Assembly (NCBI GenBank): GCA_013397075.1
Contig: VWZS01004365.1
Span: 628,207-692,206, forward strand
Length of the DNA: 64,000 nucleotides
Source of the DNA: Rhabdornis inornatus
Lineage: Eukaryota; Chordata; Aves; Passeriformes; Rhabdornithidae
Reading direction: 5' to 3'
In this document: positions 51,171 through 63,087 of the stretch, one piece after another
Numbering within the stretch: the stretch's first letter is position 1
How the letters are laid out: each line of letters opens with the position of its first letter
Notes under the pieces: generated by a model
What the model was told of the DNA's origin: nothing
Seen by the model: the letters and a program-made list of their open reading frames with translations, nothing else
The model's database searches: none
Made by a program: the position numbers and the translations under genes

Positions 51171-54100
51171 CTCCCTCCCTTGGGCTTGACCGTTTTGCAG
51201 AAAGAAAAGAGTAGCTGCAGCAGTACCATCCATATGACTACCCCAACATTCATTCACTCAACATGACTTCCTTTTTGATTTTTCTTCTGTCTCCACCACT
51301 TAATGAAGGGAACACAATTCACATTCTTATAAAACATACTGAAATACTTCTACAAAAGGAACTTCAGTATTCTCCAAGTGCTCTACTGTGGTTCATTAGG
51401 AAAAATGTCGTGGGATGACCATGCACTTCATGACATGTGCAATCAGTGTCACCCCAAGCCTCCATTTGCAAATATGCCCTTAAATAGGTCTATTTACACA
51501 CAAGGCACAGTAACATTGAGCCACTGCCATGAACCAGGAAAAATATACTGCAAAAAAATTACCCTGAACTCGCATGTTTTGTAATTCCCAGATTTAATAT
51601 ATTCACACATCATTCTCAAATGACTCAGACTTATTTCTAGAGAGTGGCCTAGATGACTAAAATAGGTCTTAACTGCAGCAGAAAACTAGAAAAGCTGCTA
51701 ATGTTTACGGACACACAAAAAACAGGGTGCTGGGCTATTCATGAAAATTTCCCGAGTTAGGCATGCTGGTCAGTCCTGTAAGATCATCTCAGAGAAGGGC
51801 CAAGCTGTTAGATATAATTGAAAATAGTAACGCTTCAGCATTGGGATGCTGCAAACTGAGGTTTAACCCAAAATCCTGGAGTTGTAGGAGAGGACCTTGC
51901 AAAGTGAACCAGATTGCAGGATCAAGAAAAGAGATTTAAATGTCCTGCAATAAACAAACAGATGCAATTCTTAAATGCATCTGCACTCTAAGCAATTTCT
52001 ATCACATCTGAGGAAAAAGCTTCTTCTCTGCTTTGTCTCTCTTTGTTACTCATTGTCTTGTCTTAAAAACATCCCTCTTCCCTCTGAATATTGCTTGACC
52101 TAGGCTTGTCTTCATATGAATAAACTGCATTACTGATAAGATTTTAGGAATGTAAATTCATCCTGTAATCAAAGGATAGTGATTTCAAAAGTTCTAATAC
52201 ACATCACAATAGTAAAACTTGTCCTAAAACTATATATTTAACAAAAAGCTTAACAGAATATTAAAATTCTGTAATATTTTTCCACCTGGCTCTGTGTCAG
52301 ACTGGTGACTTCTCTACATTAAATTCAGTTTTGGAATGTTTATGCTAACACTGTGTTATCAGACTTTGCATGTATATTTGACCTTTTCAGATCAAGTTAC
52401 ATTCCCATATTAACTGGAATTGTGAATTACAAAGCTTCTTTCTCTTGTAACATAAACTTCCTGAGCTTTCCCTCACATTCACAGCTACTCTACCACTTTT
52501 TGTCTAGGGATAATTTACATTATTTTAGGATTGATGATATTTTAGAACTGAAGACCATTTCTCTTTATTAAAGTAATATTTAAATTGACGCTAAATATTA
52601 TAACCCAGTCTCAAATTAACATTGTATAGGCATAACATCTTTTGGTGCTCTAAGTCAAGTTTATGCACTAAGCACTCCCCATGAGAGGAAGAAAGATATA
52701 AATGCCAGCAAATTCAATTTCTGTGCTCCAGCTGGGCTTTCTGACCACATTCCACGATGAAATGCAGATGCTGATGGTTTCCTCTCCCTTCATCCTGACA
52801 GTGATTTCCATCATGGAAATCTAAAGCTATGGAGAAGGAGGCTCTGGTTCACCCCAGCTGGCCCCACAGCCCAGACCTTGACCACAGCAGTACTTCTCGG
52901 ACTGTCAGAGAGCTGACAGCCTGGGGGAGCTCCATCTTTCACTTTGTTCTCCAAATTAATCTCTAAAAAAAAGCAAAACCAAGATAAGTTTCCCTTTTTG
53001 CCAGCAGCAAATCTATTTGATAGGTTCATTGGCAGAAGGAAGTCAAAAAGCCCTGCTACCATTATTTAAAAATGTACTCTAAAATATTCAAAGCTGTGTT
53101 GAACAGATGAAATCTCTCTGGAAACTGGGTTGAAGAAATACTGGTGCTCAAGAGCTCAGCCCATCAGACCACATAGCCATGCACAAATTCAGTTCTTAGG
53201 CATGTGCTCCAATGCCATCCTGGATCAAGCCCTTTTATTCCTCATTTAGGACAAAATTTGAAAATGTATGCCACCATGCAGTGTTATATAATTCAGCTCT
53301 ATTTGAGAGGGCTAAGGCAAGAGAAAATCATTGCTAGCAAAAAAAGCAACTAGAAAATAATTGAACAGCCTTTGTATTATCCTGTCCTGTCCATTTTATA
53401 TTTTAGACTGAAATATACTTGTTTCTACGATACTTTCAAGCATATATTTTTGGTTTCCTTTGATATGACTAGTGCAATCCAATGCAGCATTTCATATGGA
53501 ATACATATGAAAATCACTTGATTGTGTCCTTCGTTTGGGGTTTTTTACTTTATTTTTAAAAAATTAGGGAAGAAAATATGATAGCCAAACCTGGTAGAAG
53601 CATATGGACAATCATGTTGTATTTTCACTGATGGCAGAAAAACAAGCAAACATGAACAAGGCAATATAAAAAATTAACTAATTCAGTCAAAAAACTGAAA
53701 TGATCTACTCAATTGTGATCAGTTGAAAGCACATTTTTGCCTATTCATTTTTTGTGTCTTAATGCTTAGAAAAGTTTTCAAATGCCTCCCTGTACTTCTG
53801 CTCAAGGTCACATGTTTTACAAATCAACAAAACCTTTCAGAGAGGAATGTGAGTATAAGTTGCTCTGTTTCATATGAAACACCAAGATTAATTTAAAGAT
53901 AATTCATCTAGTCTTTGATCCTGGCTTAACAGAGGAATCATTACCATAAAGCATAAGAAAGAGAAGGAACTCCCATGCAATTAGCTGTAGGGGTACTTCT
54001 TGGAGTAGCAAACTAAACCCTGCAGAACAGAAATATCAGCAGAAACCTAAGTCGGAGCAATTTGACAAGCACCTTGTAGGTACCATAGTGTAAAGATATA

Positions 54101-57100
54101 AAATTATGTACCATAGGAGCCAGCAGAGGGTGCTTCCATTTTAGAACTGGAGTAGGAGCGGGTCTCAGGCACAGGAGCAAAAAAAGCCTTTGCCAATCTT
54201 TCATTTGCTAAAATATTTGTCCCTAGTTCAGATATCTTGCATTTCTTTGTGAAAACGAGGGTTTCAAACATAAGGTGGTTGCAGAGTCAATCATATGCAT
54301 GTTTTAAAAAACACCACCTTTCCCAAATCAATGTGTATTTGTCATAAGGTAAAGATTGCATAGTTTGCACGTAACTTTTTTGATTTTTAGCAGAAACTAT
54401 TTCCCTCACTTAAAACAAGGTAAGCTTCATGTAGGCTATGGTTTCACTGCAGCTACTCTGAGAAGCAATATGAAGTGTCACTGACATTCTTTAAACTGCT
54501 GTTTGCCTTTGAACAGTTTTTTCAGATTTCCTCAGGAATTCTCTATAACGAATATAACACTTTACTGCCTCTACATCACCACTAGGGATGCTTAGACCAA
54601 ATGACCGAGTATACTCACCAGCAAAAAATCCCCAGAGGTTTCCAAAATAACATATTGTCTAGTTCAAGGTGAGCTGCACAGATAAATACAATGACCTTAG
54701 ACTCCCCAGTATGTGCCACTACTACCGCAGATTCCCTTCCCTAGGGAAGATCAATGACTTTAACAAAAAAAAGCAAAAACAAAAAAACCCAACCAACCAA
54801 CAAAAAAAAACCAAACAAACAAACAAAAAAACCCCCAACAACTAGTCAAAGGTGTAATTTGTAGAAGCAGTTTTTATTTAGCAGCCTAAATGAAAATTCG
54901 CCTGGCAGTGCTGTCCCTGACAGCCTGAGAGCCTCATGTTGACAGGAATCAGAGTCCTCAGAAGAACAAAACCACGACTACTAGATAGGATTAGAGGTCT
55001 GAGCCATGAAGCTAGCTTCAAGATTTTTTGTTTCCCCTTATTTTTATGTTTGATAGCACGTTTAAATTAAATACTTGGAAGATTAAATTTCAATAAATAT
55101 GTTGCAAGGAAACACATTCTGCAGTCCCGTTGTTCTTTCACCCAGGAACATTTATCTTGAAAAGGTAGCACATTTCCTTGGACAGAAGCCATTCCTGGCA
55201 GCAGATCTCAGCACTCAGTAGGAAACCCATGTCTTTGAGTTCTGAACTAGCCCATACTGGAATTAAAACACAACACTAACAGTAAGAATCAGTTGTTCTT
55301 GGTGGGTAAGTGTTTTATAACTGCATGGGGATATAAGAGCAGAGCTTCGAGTTTAATTCTTTTTTTACAAAATGCTGTGATTAACTGCATGGCTTCACTT
55401 ATTGTTAAGGTAACAGATGGAAGTGCCACAGTGAAATATTTCCTTTTTATTTACAAACAATAGAAAGTCTTTCTGCTGATAGGAATTAAAACATTACAGG
55501 AGCATTTGTTCCACAAGCCTAAATTCTTTCAAGCTACCACATGCATTTTTCATGGAAAGTCAACATCTTTAACATTTTTGCACTGTCTGAATTTATCATG
55601 CATAACTTTTTTCTGATTCCTGTTCAAATGAATTTGCTTAAAGAATTATGTACCTACACTATAATGAGCTAATTAACTAAAGAACAAAAGGTGCCTTCTG
55701 TTATATATGAGACGTAACTAGGTCTCAGACAGAGACAACACATTCTTTATTTTTAAAGGCAATCTGTATTGCTGATTTTGATGTCAGACACCCTGTATCA
55801 TTTTGTACAGTGACACAAAAGGACTGATAAAACATTACAATGAAAATTGGCTTTAAAAAAACCCATGCGCCACATCTTACCACCAGTATTATGAATTTTG
55901 AGAGGTTTGTAAAAGATGTGCACTTTGATCAATTGCAGGGTTTCTAAGAAAAAAAATCACTTTTATGCTCTTTGACTGGCAATAGCACTGAGCAATGGAC
56001 AAAACTGACAGAGACAGAAGCTGCGTAAACAAAATAAGTCAGGGATTTTATTAAATATTAATTCTATTAATTCACAGCAAAAGTCTTGGTTTATTATTGT
56101 ATATTAAAAATATATTTTCTTTATTCTAAATCATTTCTCCACAGACACAGTACAACTTGTCAATGCCTGAAAAGATCTTTTAGCTTGCTAGAAATGCCTC
56201 AAGCACAAAGAGCAGTAAAATATTTTTAACACCATAGACTTAGATCTCACCACATTTAACAAAATATATTAAAATAATGATTTACAATGTAGTTAAAAGA
56301 GAATGGTAAAGAACACATTTACTTTTAACCAGCAATAATTGTCATTGTACCATTGAAAGACATCAAAAGAATTTAAAACATTGTGCAATGAAACTTGGCA
56401 GATTCTATGAGCTGTTGTAAGAAAACATTACCTGTGCCCAGTGTTCACAAATCAGTACGTGAAGCAGAAGGATGCTGCAAGTACACTTCTGCACACACAG
56501 AAAAGAAAAACTCTCTTATTCTAGGGTTCCTATAGGAATTAGAACAATAATTGCATTGTCAGTATGCAAGTTGTGTAGATTAGAGCTGCAGACACAACAA
56601 TGACCAATCTACCATGGCTTTCTGGGTCCCTTACACACCCTTACACCCCCTCTGTGTGAGGCACAGGGTTTTGGCCCCTTTGCTCTGCTATGGGTCAACT
56701 CAGACCAAAGAACTGTAATCAGCTGCACTACAAAATCACAATAAGTCTTAGACTGCAACAGTTTGGTTCTTTCTCTTCTAGGTGCCTCCAGAAATCAATT
56801 AAAAAAGTAAGCTTTCTACTTTAGGGATGTTCATCTCTAGCCACGTATTTCTATTAAACCTAATCTCTATACCTGCAACATCAAACATCTAAATGGATCC
56901 CATGTATTCAATAGGATACCGTCCTCATGGGATAGTCTTTCTGCTATCCTTAATAGAAGCTCATATTTATGGTACCTCCTGCCTATGTTGTGACAGCAAA
57001 AGGCTTGAATGCCTCTTACAGACAATTTCATAGTGATCCCCCTTTTTAAAGTTGTCTTGCAAAAGAGATCCAAGCATCATGCAGAGAGGTATTTGATTTT

Positions 57101-58471
57101 CAGCTATGGCCATACATTATAAGGATTTTAAAAAAATGCAAAAAAGCAGCTCTCCACCATTTTAATTTCTGATTTTACAGAAACTAAAATGGTGATTAAT
57201 ACATACCATTAGAACTAAGGAAGAGTTTCCTATCATCATTAATAACCGCCTTCCTTCTCTGTGGACACTCATTCACTTGGGGCGATATGAGTACACACAC
57301 AGAGAACCAGAAACTCCCTTCCCACTGTCATCTAAGTTTCACAAAAGTTCTTATCCAAAGGTCAGCTGCCAATCAGTATATACATATATACACACATGGG
57401 TCCTTGGTGGGAATAAATTCCAAGTTAGTTGGCTACAAGAGCATATAGGTACTACTACTTGAGGTAAAGGAGAATCAATCTTTTTTTATTTGTTCTTTTG
57501 TCCTTCCTGGATGATGGGATGCTCATATATATGAGTGCTTGTGTGTTTCAACAATAAATAATGGCATATAAAAGATAGAGATATATTTTAATTAGAATAT
57601 CTAAAAAACATTAAAATGCCTCTGCATAGCAGTCAGCAACCTCTATTATACCTTGACTGTCAGGTCTTCTTACAGGTCTTAAAATCAACTTAAGCAGTAA
57701 AGGAGGAGGCTTTGCAGGGTAATTTCAAAGTTACGAATCTGTGTTACTTGGAAATCACCAGAAACCTCTTCATCTTTATGAAATCATCTCTAGAAGGTTG
57801 TGTTTAGCTGAGACAACAATTATACAAACTTCAGCTCCTTGTCCCTTCAGAAAGAACATAATACAGTAAATGCTTCATGGCCTTCACTTATTAAGCTGGC
57901 ATTGTTTTGAATGGAGAAGCTGTACAATCTTCAGAAGAGTAGGAAGGCTATGAGAGTGACAGCTATGAACATTCCAAAGGCTGAAGAAACAAGTAAAGTG
58001 CATCTACTTGGGATCTGAGTCCATTGTTTACAATGATTACCTCTTAAAAATATTGATTTTCTGTCTTAGGAAGCTACAAAATTATTGGTAATTTTACAAA
58101 TAATTTCTAATTAAAAATCAAAAGCTGTTTCCCTTTCTCAGTGAATCTACAAATTGGTGAAGGCTTTTTCTAGCAGTGTTATAGTCTACCCAGATTTTTC
58201 TAGGCAGATGTTTGAGAAAAAGCAAGAAGGTAGAGATTCAGTCCTCTTACAAAATCAGAGAGTGCTAGTTTGGGAGCACTCGTAGAGAGTAACAGCTGCT
58301 CTTAGGAACAGGAAAGGAGAAGCATTCAAAAAATTTAGATAAATTAATAGTATGTCAATATCTTGGTTCTTATGCCCTTATTACTCTCTCAATTATTTCT
58401 TCAGGAGACTGCTTACAATAATGGGAAGACATATATATTCCCTTTAAAAACTGAAAGTACAAGAAACGGAG
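51171..58471. other. AT-rich DNA, no gene recognised
   Basis: Open frames are at most 83 codons. An A/C-rich low-complexity tract lies at 54.77-54.84 kb. No transposon or RNA gene could be recognised. Confidence 0.55.
54764..54840. repeat. A/C low-complexity tract with (AACC)n and (AAAC)n
   Basis: About 75 bases of A and C on the + strand with only one G, containing three AACC units, then AAAC units, and ending in CCCCC. Confidence 0.8.
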
Positions 58472-58860
58472 TGTGTTGGTTTTGCATGGCGTGGTTTTTG
58501 GTAGTGGGGGGCCACAGAGGTGGCTTCTGTGAGAAGCTGCTGGAAGCTTCCACCATGTCCAGCAGAGCCAATCCCTGATGGCTCTGAGGATGGACATGCC
58601 ACTGGGCAAGGCTGGGCCAATTATAGAGGTTGGTAACACTTCTGTGACAACAGATTTAAGAAGAAAATCTAAACAAAGGCACACATTTTTGTTTCTAGTC
58701 AGAGAAGAGAAGGAAGTGAGAACATGTGAGGGAAACAACACGGAGACACCATGGTCAGTGGAAAAAGGGGGGCAGGAGGTGCTCCAGGCACTTGAGCTGG
58801 GATTCCTCTGCAGGCTGTGGTGAGACCATGCTGAGGCAGCTGAAGAAGTGCCCCTGCAGC

Positions 58861-59060
58861 CCTTGGGGATCCATGGGGGATGCAGAGATCCACCCACAGC
58901 CCTTGGGGATCCATGGGGGATGCAGAGATCCACCCACAGCCCTTGGGGATCCATGGGTGATGCAGAGATCGACCCACAGCCCTTGGGGATCCATGGGGGA
59001 TGTAGAGATCCACCCACAGCCCATGGGGATCCATGGGGAATGCAGAGATCCACCCACAGC
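58861..59060 (+). repeat. 5 x 40-bp tandem repeat inside the LTR
   Basis: Five units of exactly 40 bases start at 58861, 58901, 58941, 58981 and 59021, each beginning CCTTGGGGATCCATGG or a close variant. Units 1 and 2 are identical. Unit 3 has two changes, unit 4 has one, and unit 5 has two. A degenerate sixth start (ACATGGGG) follows. Because 40 is not a multiple of three, every frame reads the unit in turn, which produces long stop-free frames on both strands (up to 288 codons). Confidence 0.95.
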
Positions 59061-59499
59061 ACATGGGGAAGGTGCCCATGCTGGAGAAGGTGATGCCTGG
59101 AGGAGGCTGTTATCCAGTGGGGACTCAGTGGAGAGAGGAGCCCTGCTTCCAGGCAGGAGCAGCCTGTCCTTGGAGGACTGCACCCCATGGAAGAGTGACC
59201 CACACCACAGCAGTTTTGGGAGGACTGCCTGCCCATGGGAGGAACTCACATGGCAGCACTTTTGTCAGGGCTGCTGTTTGTGAGAGGGGAGCCAGGCTGG
59301 AGAAGTTCATGGAGAGCTGTCTCCTGTGGAAGGGATCCCAAGGCTTTATAAGGAAGGACTCCTCTCCCTGAGCAGCAGAAGAAAGCCTCAGGTGATGAAC
59401 TGACCAAACCCCAGGACCTGTCTCCCTGCACTGTTGGGGGGAAAGGTGTTCTTTATGGGCCTCTTTTACTTCTCATTAGCCTCCTCTGACTCTGTTAGG

Positions 59500-59505
59500 A
59501 ATAAA
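59500..59505 (+). promoter_or_regulatory. LTR polyadenylation signal AATAAA
   Basis: The hexamer lies about 185 bases before the 3' edge of the LTR, at the position where related LTRs carry it, and is followed by GTCACTTTATAAC. It defines the probable end of the R region and supports the + orientation. Confidence 0.6.
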
Positions 59506-59686
59506 GTCACTTTATAACTTTCAGTCAAGCCTGTTTTGCCTTTGGAGTGTTTTCTCCTGGTCCTTATCTCAACTCATGAGCCTTTCGTTAATTCTTTTTC
59601 CTCCTCCTCTGCCCAGCTGTGGCAGGGCAGGGTGAGCCAGAAACATTCATTGGTGCCTGGTGTTGGGTCAGTGTCAAACCACTACA

Positions 59687-62600
59687 TGGTTTCACTTAGT
59701 GAGCTTGCCATTCCTCCTCTAAAGAGCATGTTTTCTGTGGAAACTTTTCCTGCTGCAAAATCAATCTCAAAAAAAACCCCTAAATAAACATCAGTACAAT
59801 CTTACAGTTCAAGAGTCATAAATAACCCAATTAATAATTTTCCAGTTGTACTGACATGTCATAAAGAAAGGTAGATGCTTCTCTCACTTGAGTACATTAG
59901 GAACACGTATATCAGAGACATGGAACAGGAATATTCTATGAGAATAGAATCGAAATCAGAAACTTTAATAATATGGATTAAAAATCTGTTATTTTTTGCA
60001 CTGCCACACACTTCTATTAAGGGCGTATGAAAGCATACATTTTTACAAGCAAAACTATCTGAAAAATTCTTCTTTCTTGAGGAAGATAAATAGCTCATAG
60101 CTTTTTATACTCATTACCAATTTTAGTATACAGATTTTTTGTTAAATTAACATAAAATTACTTGAATCACAGTATAACTTAATGAAAAACCTTTTTTATG
60201 CATGATGATGTTAAAAAGCATCTGATTATGTATTGGCAGCAGAATCATATACTCCAGCCACTGGTATCATATTACTAATCTTAATAATCAGCAATGATTC
60301 TAACCCATTTAATGAATTGCTTAGTAGTAGATATAACAAAGTTTAATCCATGTTGCAACTACTTGAAAAATAAACCCCACAGTACTATAATTTGATATGA
60401 CAGTCAGGACTGCAAGTGTAAGATCATTAACACTTCACAGGTTATACCCTGAAGTAAATCTTACAAGAAGTTCACATAAATAAGGACAGATTTACACAAT
60501 TATGTAGTTATGAATATCGCTGCATTTCTAACCATAAGTGAGTTCTTCTCAATTTGCTGTTCATTTGACTTTGATATGCATAAAAACCGCAATCCAACAA
60601 AAAACAAGTCAACCCATTTTTCCTTTTTTCTCATTTGGTTTCAGGACATTTATATATCAGGTAGAGGTATATGAACCCAGACGGTTTCATCTTAGAGAAT
60701 TTTTGCTTGTGAAAGAATTCAGAAAACTTTCATTTGTTCCACTTAGGTTTGCATTTTTGCCTGTTGTTTTACTGGAATGCTACAAAAGACTTAGAAGGAG
60801 TTAAAGAAAAGTAAAATTTGGCAAAGACCTCTCTCTGGAAAAAAAGTAAAGAAAAGAAAAAGAAGAAACTGCTGATAATCATGATAAAAAAATTTAGATA
60901 ACGCCTATGGTGGTAACATCAATATTTTGGAATGTTTTTAAAATAAAAAATGAAAAGACAATGGAAGCCTCTACTTTGTCAAGGAGCTTTTCATTGATAT
61001 TTGAAACTGAACAACTCAAAAATTTTACATTAGCACACCATACTGATCATTTAATTTACATTATCTTGTAAAATTTCTCACTTCTGTTGAGCCACTGATG
61101 ACATTGTTTGGTTTTTATCTGATAGGGAGAGAAGGGAATTGTAAATGTATTATTTCAGGATATTATAAATAACTCTACATTAAACACATAGCCTTGAAAG
61201 ATGGAGGGGGTGGAGGATAAATTTGCAGTGATACTGACTTTGTCACACTCAGACTTCGAGAACTAGTAGATTTAGTCTCATTTTTTTTTAAATACACACA
61301 TACACAAGTATTATTTTATGCAACTGTTTTAATACTTGTGGTTCTCACCATTCTGAACTATTTGATCTCACCATTTTAAACATAGATCTTTCTTATGAAA
61401 TATAAGAGGAACCAATTTCTCAGAACTGTTATATGTGAAATTGTGAGAGACTGTATTTTTATTAACCAGAGTTGAAAATTATTTATTTTTTACACTCTGC
61501 TTTCAGAAAGTTCACATTTAGAACAGTTTGGTACGGTACACAAAACTATATGAATATTGCTTTCAGCATTTTGGAGCCTTTTGTTTTACAGACAAACTTT
61601 GTGCTACTTCGCTACACAATATACTGATGGCTAGTAATTATTAGGACATGTGGTAGGCGTTTATCACCACTAACACCACACAACCCACTCTATGATCAAG
61701 ATAAAATAGGGCAAATGGTTCAATTAAAGGCACATTCTTTGGTGCATAACAATAGAAGGCTTGTGACATGGCAAGATTAAGGAAAGACTCAAACATCTTT
61801 AAAACTACTCATTACCACCAGTTAAAATGTGCATGTCTGACCTTTATGGTAATCAGTAATACTCCGTTTGCACACTATAGAACTAAATAAGCTTTATTTT
61901 AGACACATTGAGTTACTTGTGGTAGCCTGCAGTTAACTTAGCTGATCTCAGAGCTGACGCTTGCAATGAATCAATGGCCATAATGATAGGCCATCATCTT
62001 TATCAACCCATTTATGATGACAGGAAGAAAACACGACTGTAGATTTTCCTGACAAGTGGAGTAGTATTTAAGTGTTGACTGCTACATACATCAGATTAAC
62101 AAGGTTGCAAAGTTACTGAGAATCCCATTCCCTGAGGTACAGATTCACCCTGTGGTGCTATTATACCATAAGGTATATGAAAGATAATTGCTTAGTTTAT
62201 TATCCTGTTGTCTTTTATGTCAACCCTTAATTGTGAATTCAGAAGCCTCTTGATCTCTCAGTTCCTTATGGACCTGTTATTAACCCCAATCATTTTCATT
62301 AGGATTTATTACTATTTTTATTATTAAAGTGCAGATTTCTTTAAAATAATATTTCCAAATAACCCACAACTCCTTCATATTGCTTCAGTAGAAGAGAAAT
62401 TGATGAGATATTCAGTCAGCATTGTAAGTACAGATCTCTCAAGCTCTTTTCCTTCCTCTGAAAAAAATTTGCATATCAAAGTTCAGATTTTTTTACTCAG
62501 CTACTTCAATATTCAGTGTAAATATCTTGTAAACATACAAGGATTTCTGTGGTAAAATCAAATTATTATAGTTCTATATGACTTTATAGAATTATCCCAA

Positions 62601-62937
62601 CCGGAAAGTGCAAAGGTGGCAATGTCACTGCTGCTATCTTCCCCCATGGTCCTAAAGTATGGTGGTCAAGCTTTCATACTTCTTGTGCTATACTTCCAGA
62701 GAACAATTTAAGCACGTTCCCATAAAATACCACACGAAACCTACAGAAGCTAGAAACAGTTAAAAACTATGGCCTGGCTAGTACAGATAAGTAGTCATTC
62801 ATAATTCCTCCTAATGTATACAATATTAATCTGTATGTACCTAGAAAATCTGACTACTTCCTATACTTCAAAGCCATTGCCTTTGCTACGAGGCCTAGAA
62901 AGTGCTTCAGGATTCATTATGACATGTGGAATATATA
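59687..62937. other. AT-rich DNA, no gene recognised
   Basis: Open frames are at most 88 codons. The one at 60538-60804 spans an acceptor-like CTCATTTGGTTTCAG (60633-60647), but no exon with a sensible frame can be defined. The 61900-62060 part has a complex composition and could be conserved non-coding DNA. Confidence 0.5.
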
Positions 62938-63087
62938 AGCAATAAGGCATGACAGGGAGTGTGGTTATCATAAGATAATCACACCCCTGGGTCATTACAA
63001 AGCATGAGGTGCAGCCGAGCACCTCTCATTCCCCCTGGGGTGTGATTATATCATGATAAGCACACTTCATGCAGTTACCTTATTGCT
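62938..63087. mobile_element. 150-bp nested palindrome, MITE-like
   Basis: The outer ends AGCAATAAGG (62938-62947) and CCTTATTGCT (63078-63087) are perfect inverted repeats. The whole left arm (62938-62991) pairs with the right arm (63033-63087) at roughly 70 percent, including an exact 13-base block, ATAATCACACCCC, on the left arm. The 41-base centre folds again through GAGGTGC (63006-63012) and GCACCTC (63019-63025). Within each arm there is a further hairpin (62959-62984 and 63040-63065) made from the word GTGTGNTTATC and its complement, so this word occurs four times in alternating orientation. This architecture suits a small non-autonomous DNA transposon. I could not define a target-site duplication or name the family. 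Confidence 0.7.

Larger units (their letters stand above)
58472..59686 (+). mobile_element. Solo LTR of an avian ERVL-type endogenous retrovirus
   Basis: This 1.2-kb GC-rich block stands out from its AT-rich surroundings. It starts TGTGTTGGTTTTGCATGGCG and ends GTGTCAAACCACTACA, i.e. TG...CA. Its order of blocks follows a long LTR well known in songbirds and other neoavian birds: GAGAAGCTGCTGGAAGCTTC, GGCCAATTATAGAGGTTGGT, GAACATGTGAGGGAAACA, GGAGGTGCTCCAGGCAC, repeated ATCCATGG...CACAG units, CTGCACCCCATGGAAG, GGTGATGAACTGACC, AATAAA, AAGCCTGTTTTGCC, TGAGCCTTTCGTTA and GGTGCCTGGTGT. No gag, pol or env and no second LTR is present within the window, so it is a solo LTR left by recombination. 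The strand follows the position of the poly(A) signal. I see no 5-bp target-site duplication (CGGAG left, TGGTT right). The family name is from memory. Confidence 0.88.

Noticed and set aside
58370..59236. 288-codon open frame on the - strand with repeated IPKGCGWISASPMDPQG-like text
   Set aside because: It lies across the edge and the 40-bp array of the ERVL LTR. The repetition and the open frame are products of the array; overlapping long frames occur on both strands at the same place.
58726..59283. 185-codon + strand frame with DPQPLGIHGGCR-type repeats
   Set aside because: Same 40-bp LTR array read in another phase. No start context or known domain.
60633..60804. Acceptor-like CTCATTTGGTTTCAG followed by a possible exon
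   Set aside because: The downstream frames close quickly or lack a donor, and the covering 88-codon frame has no recognisable similarity.
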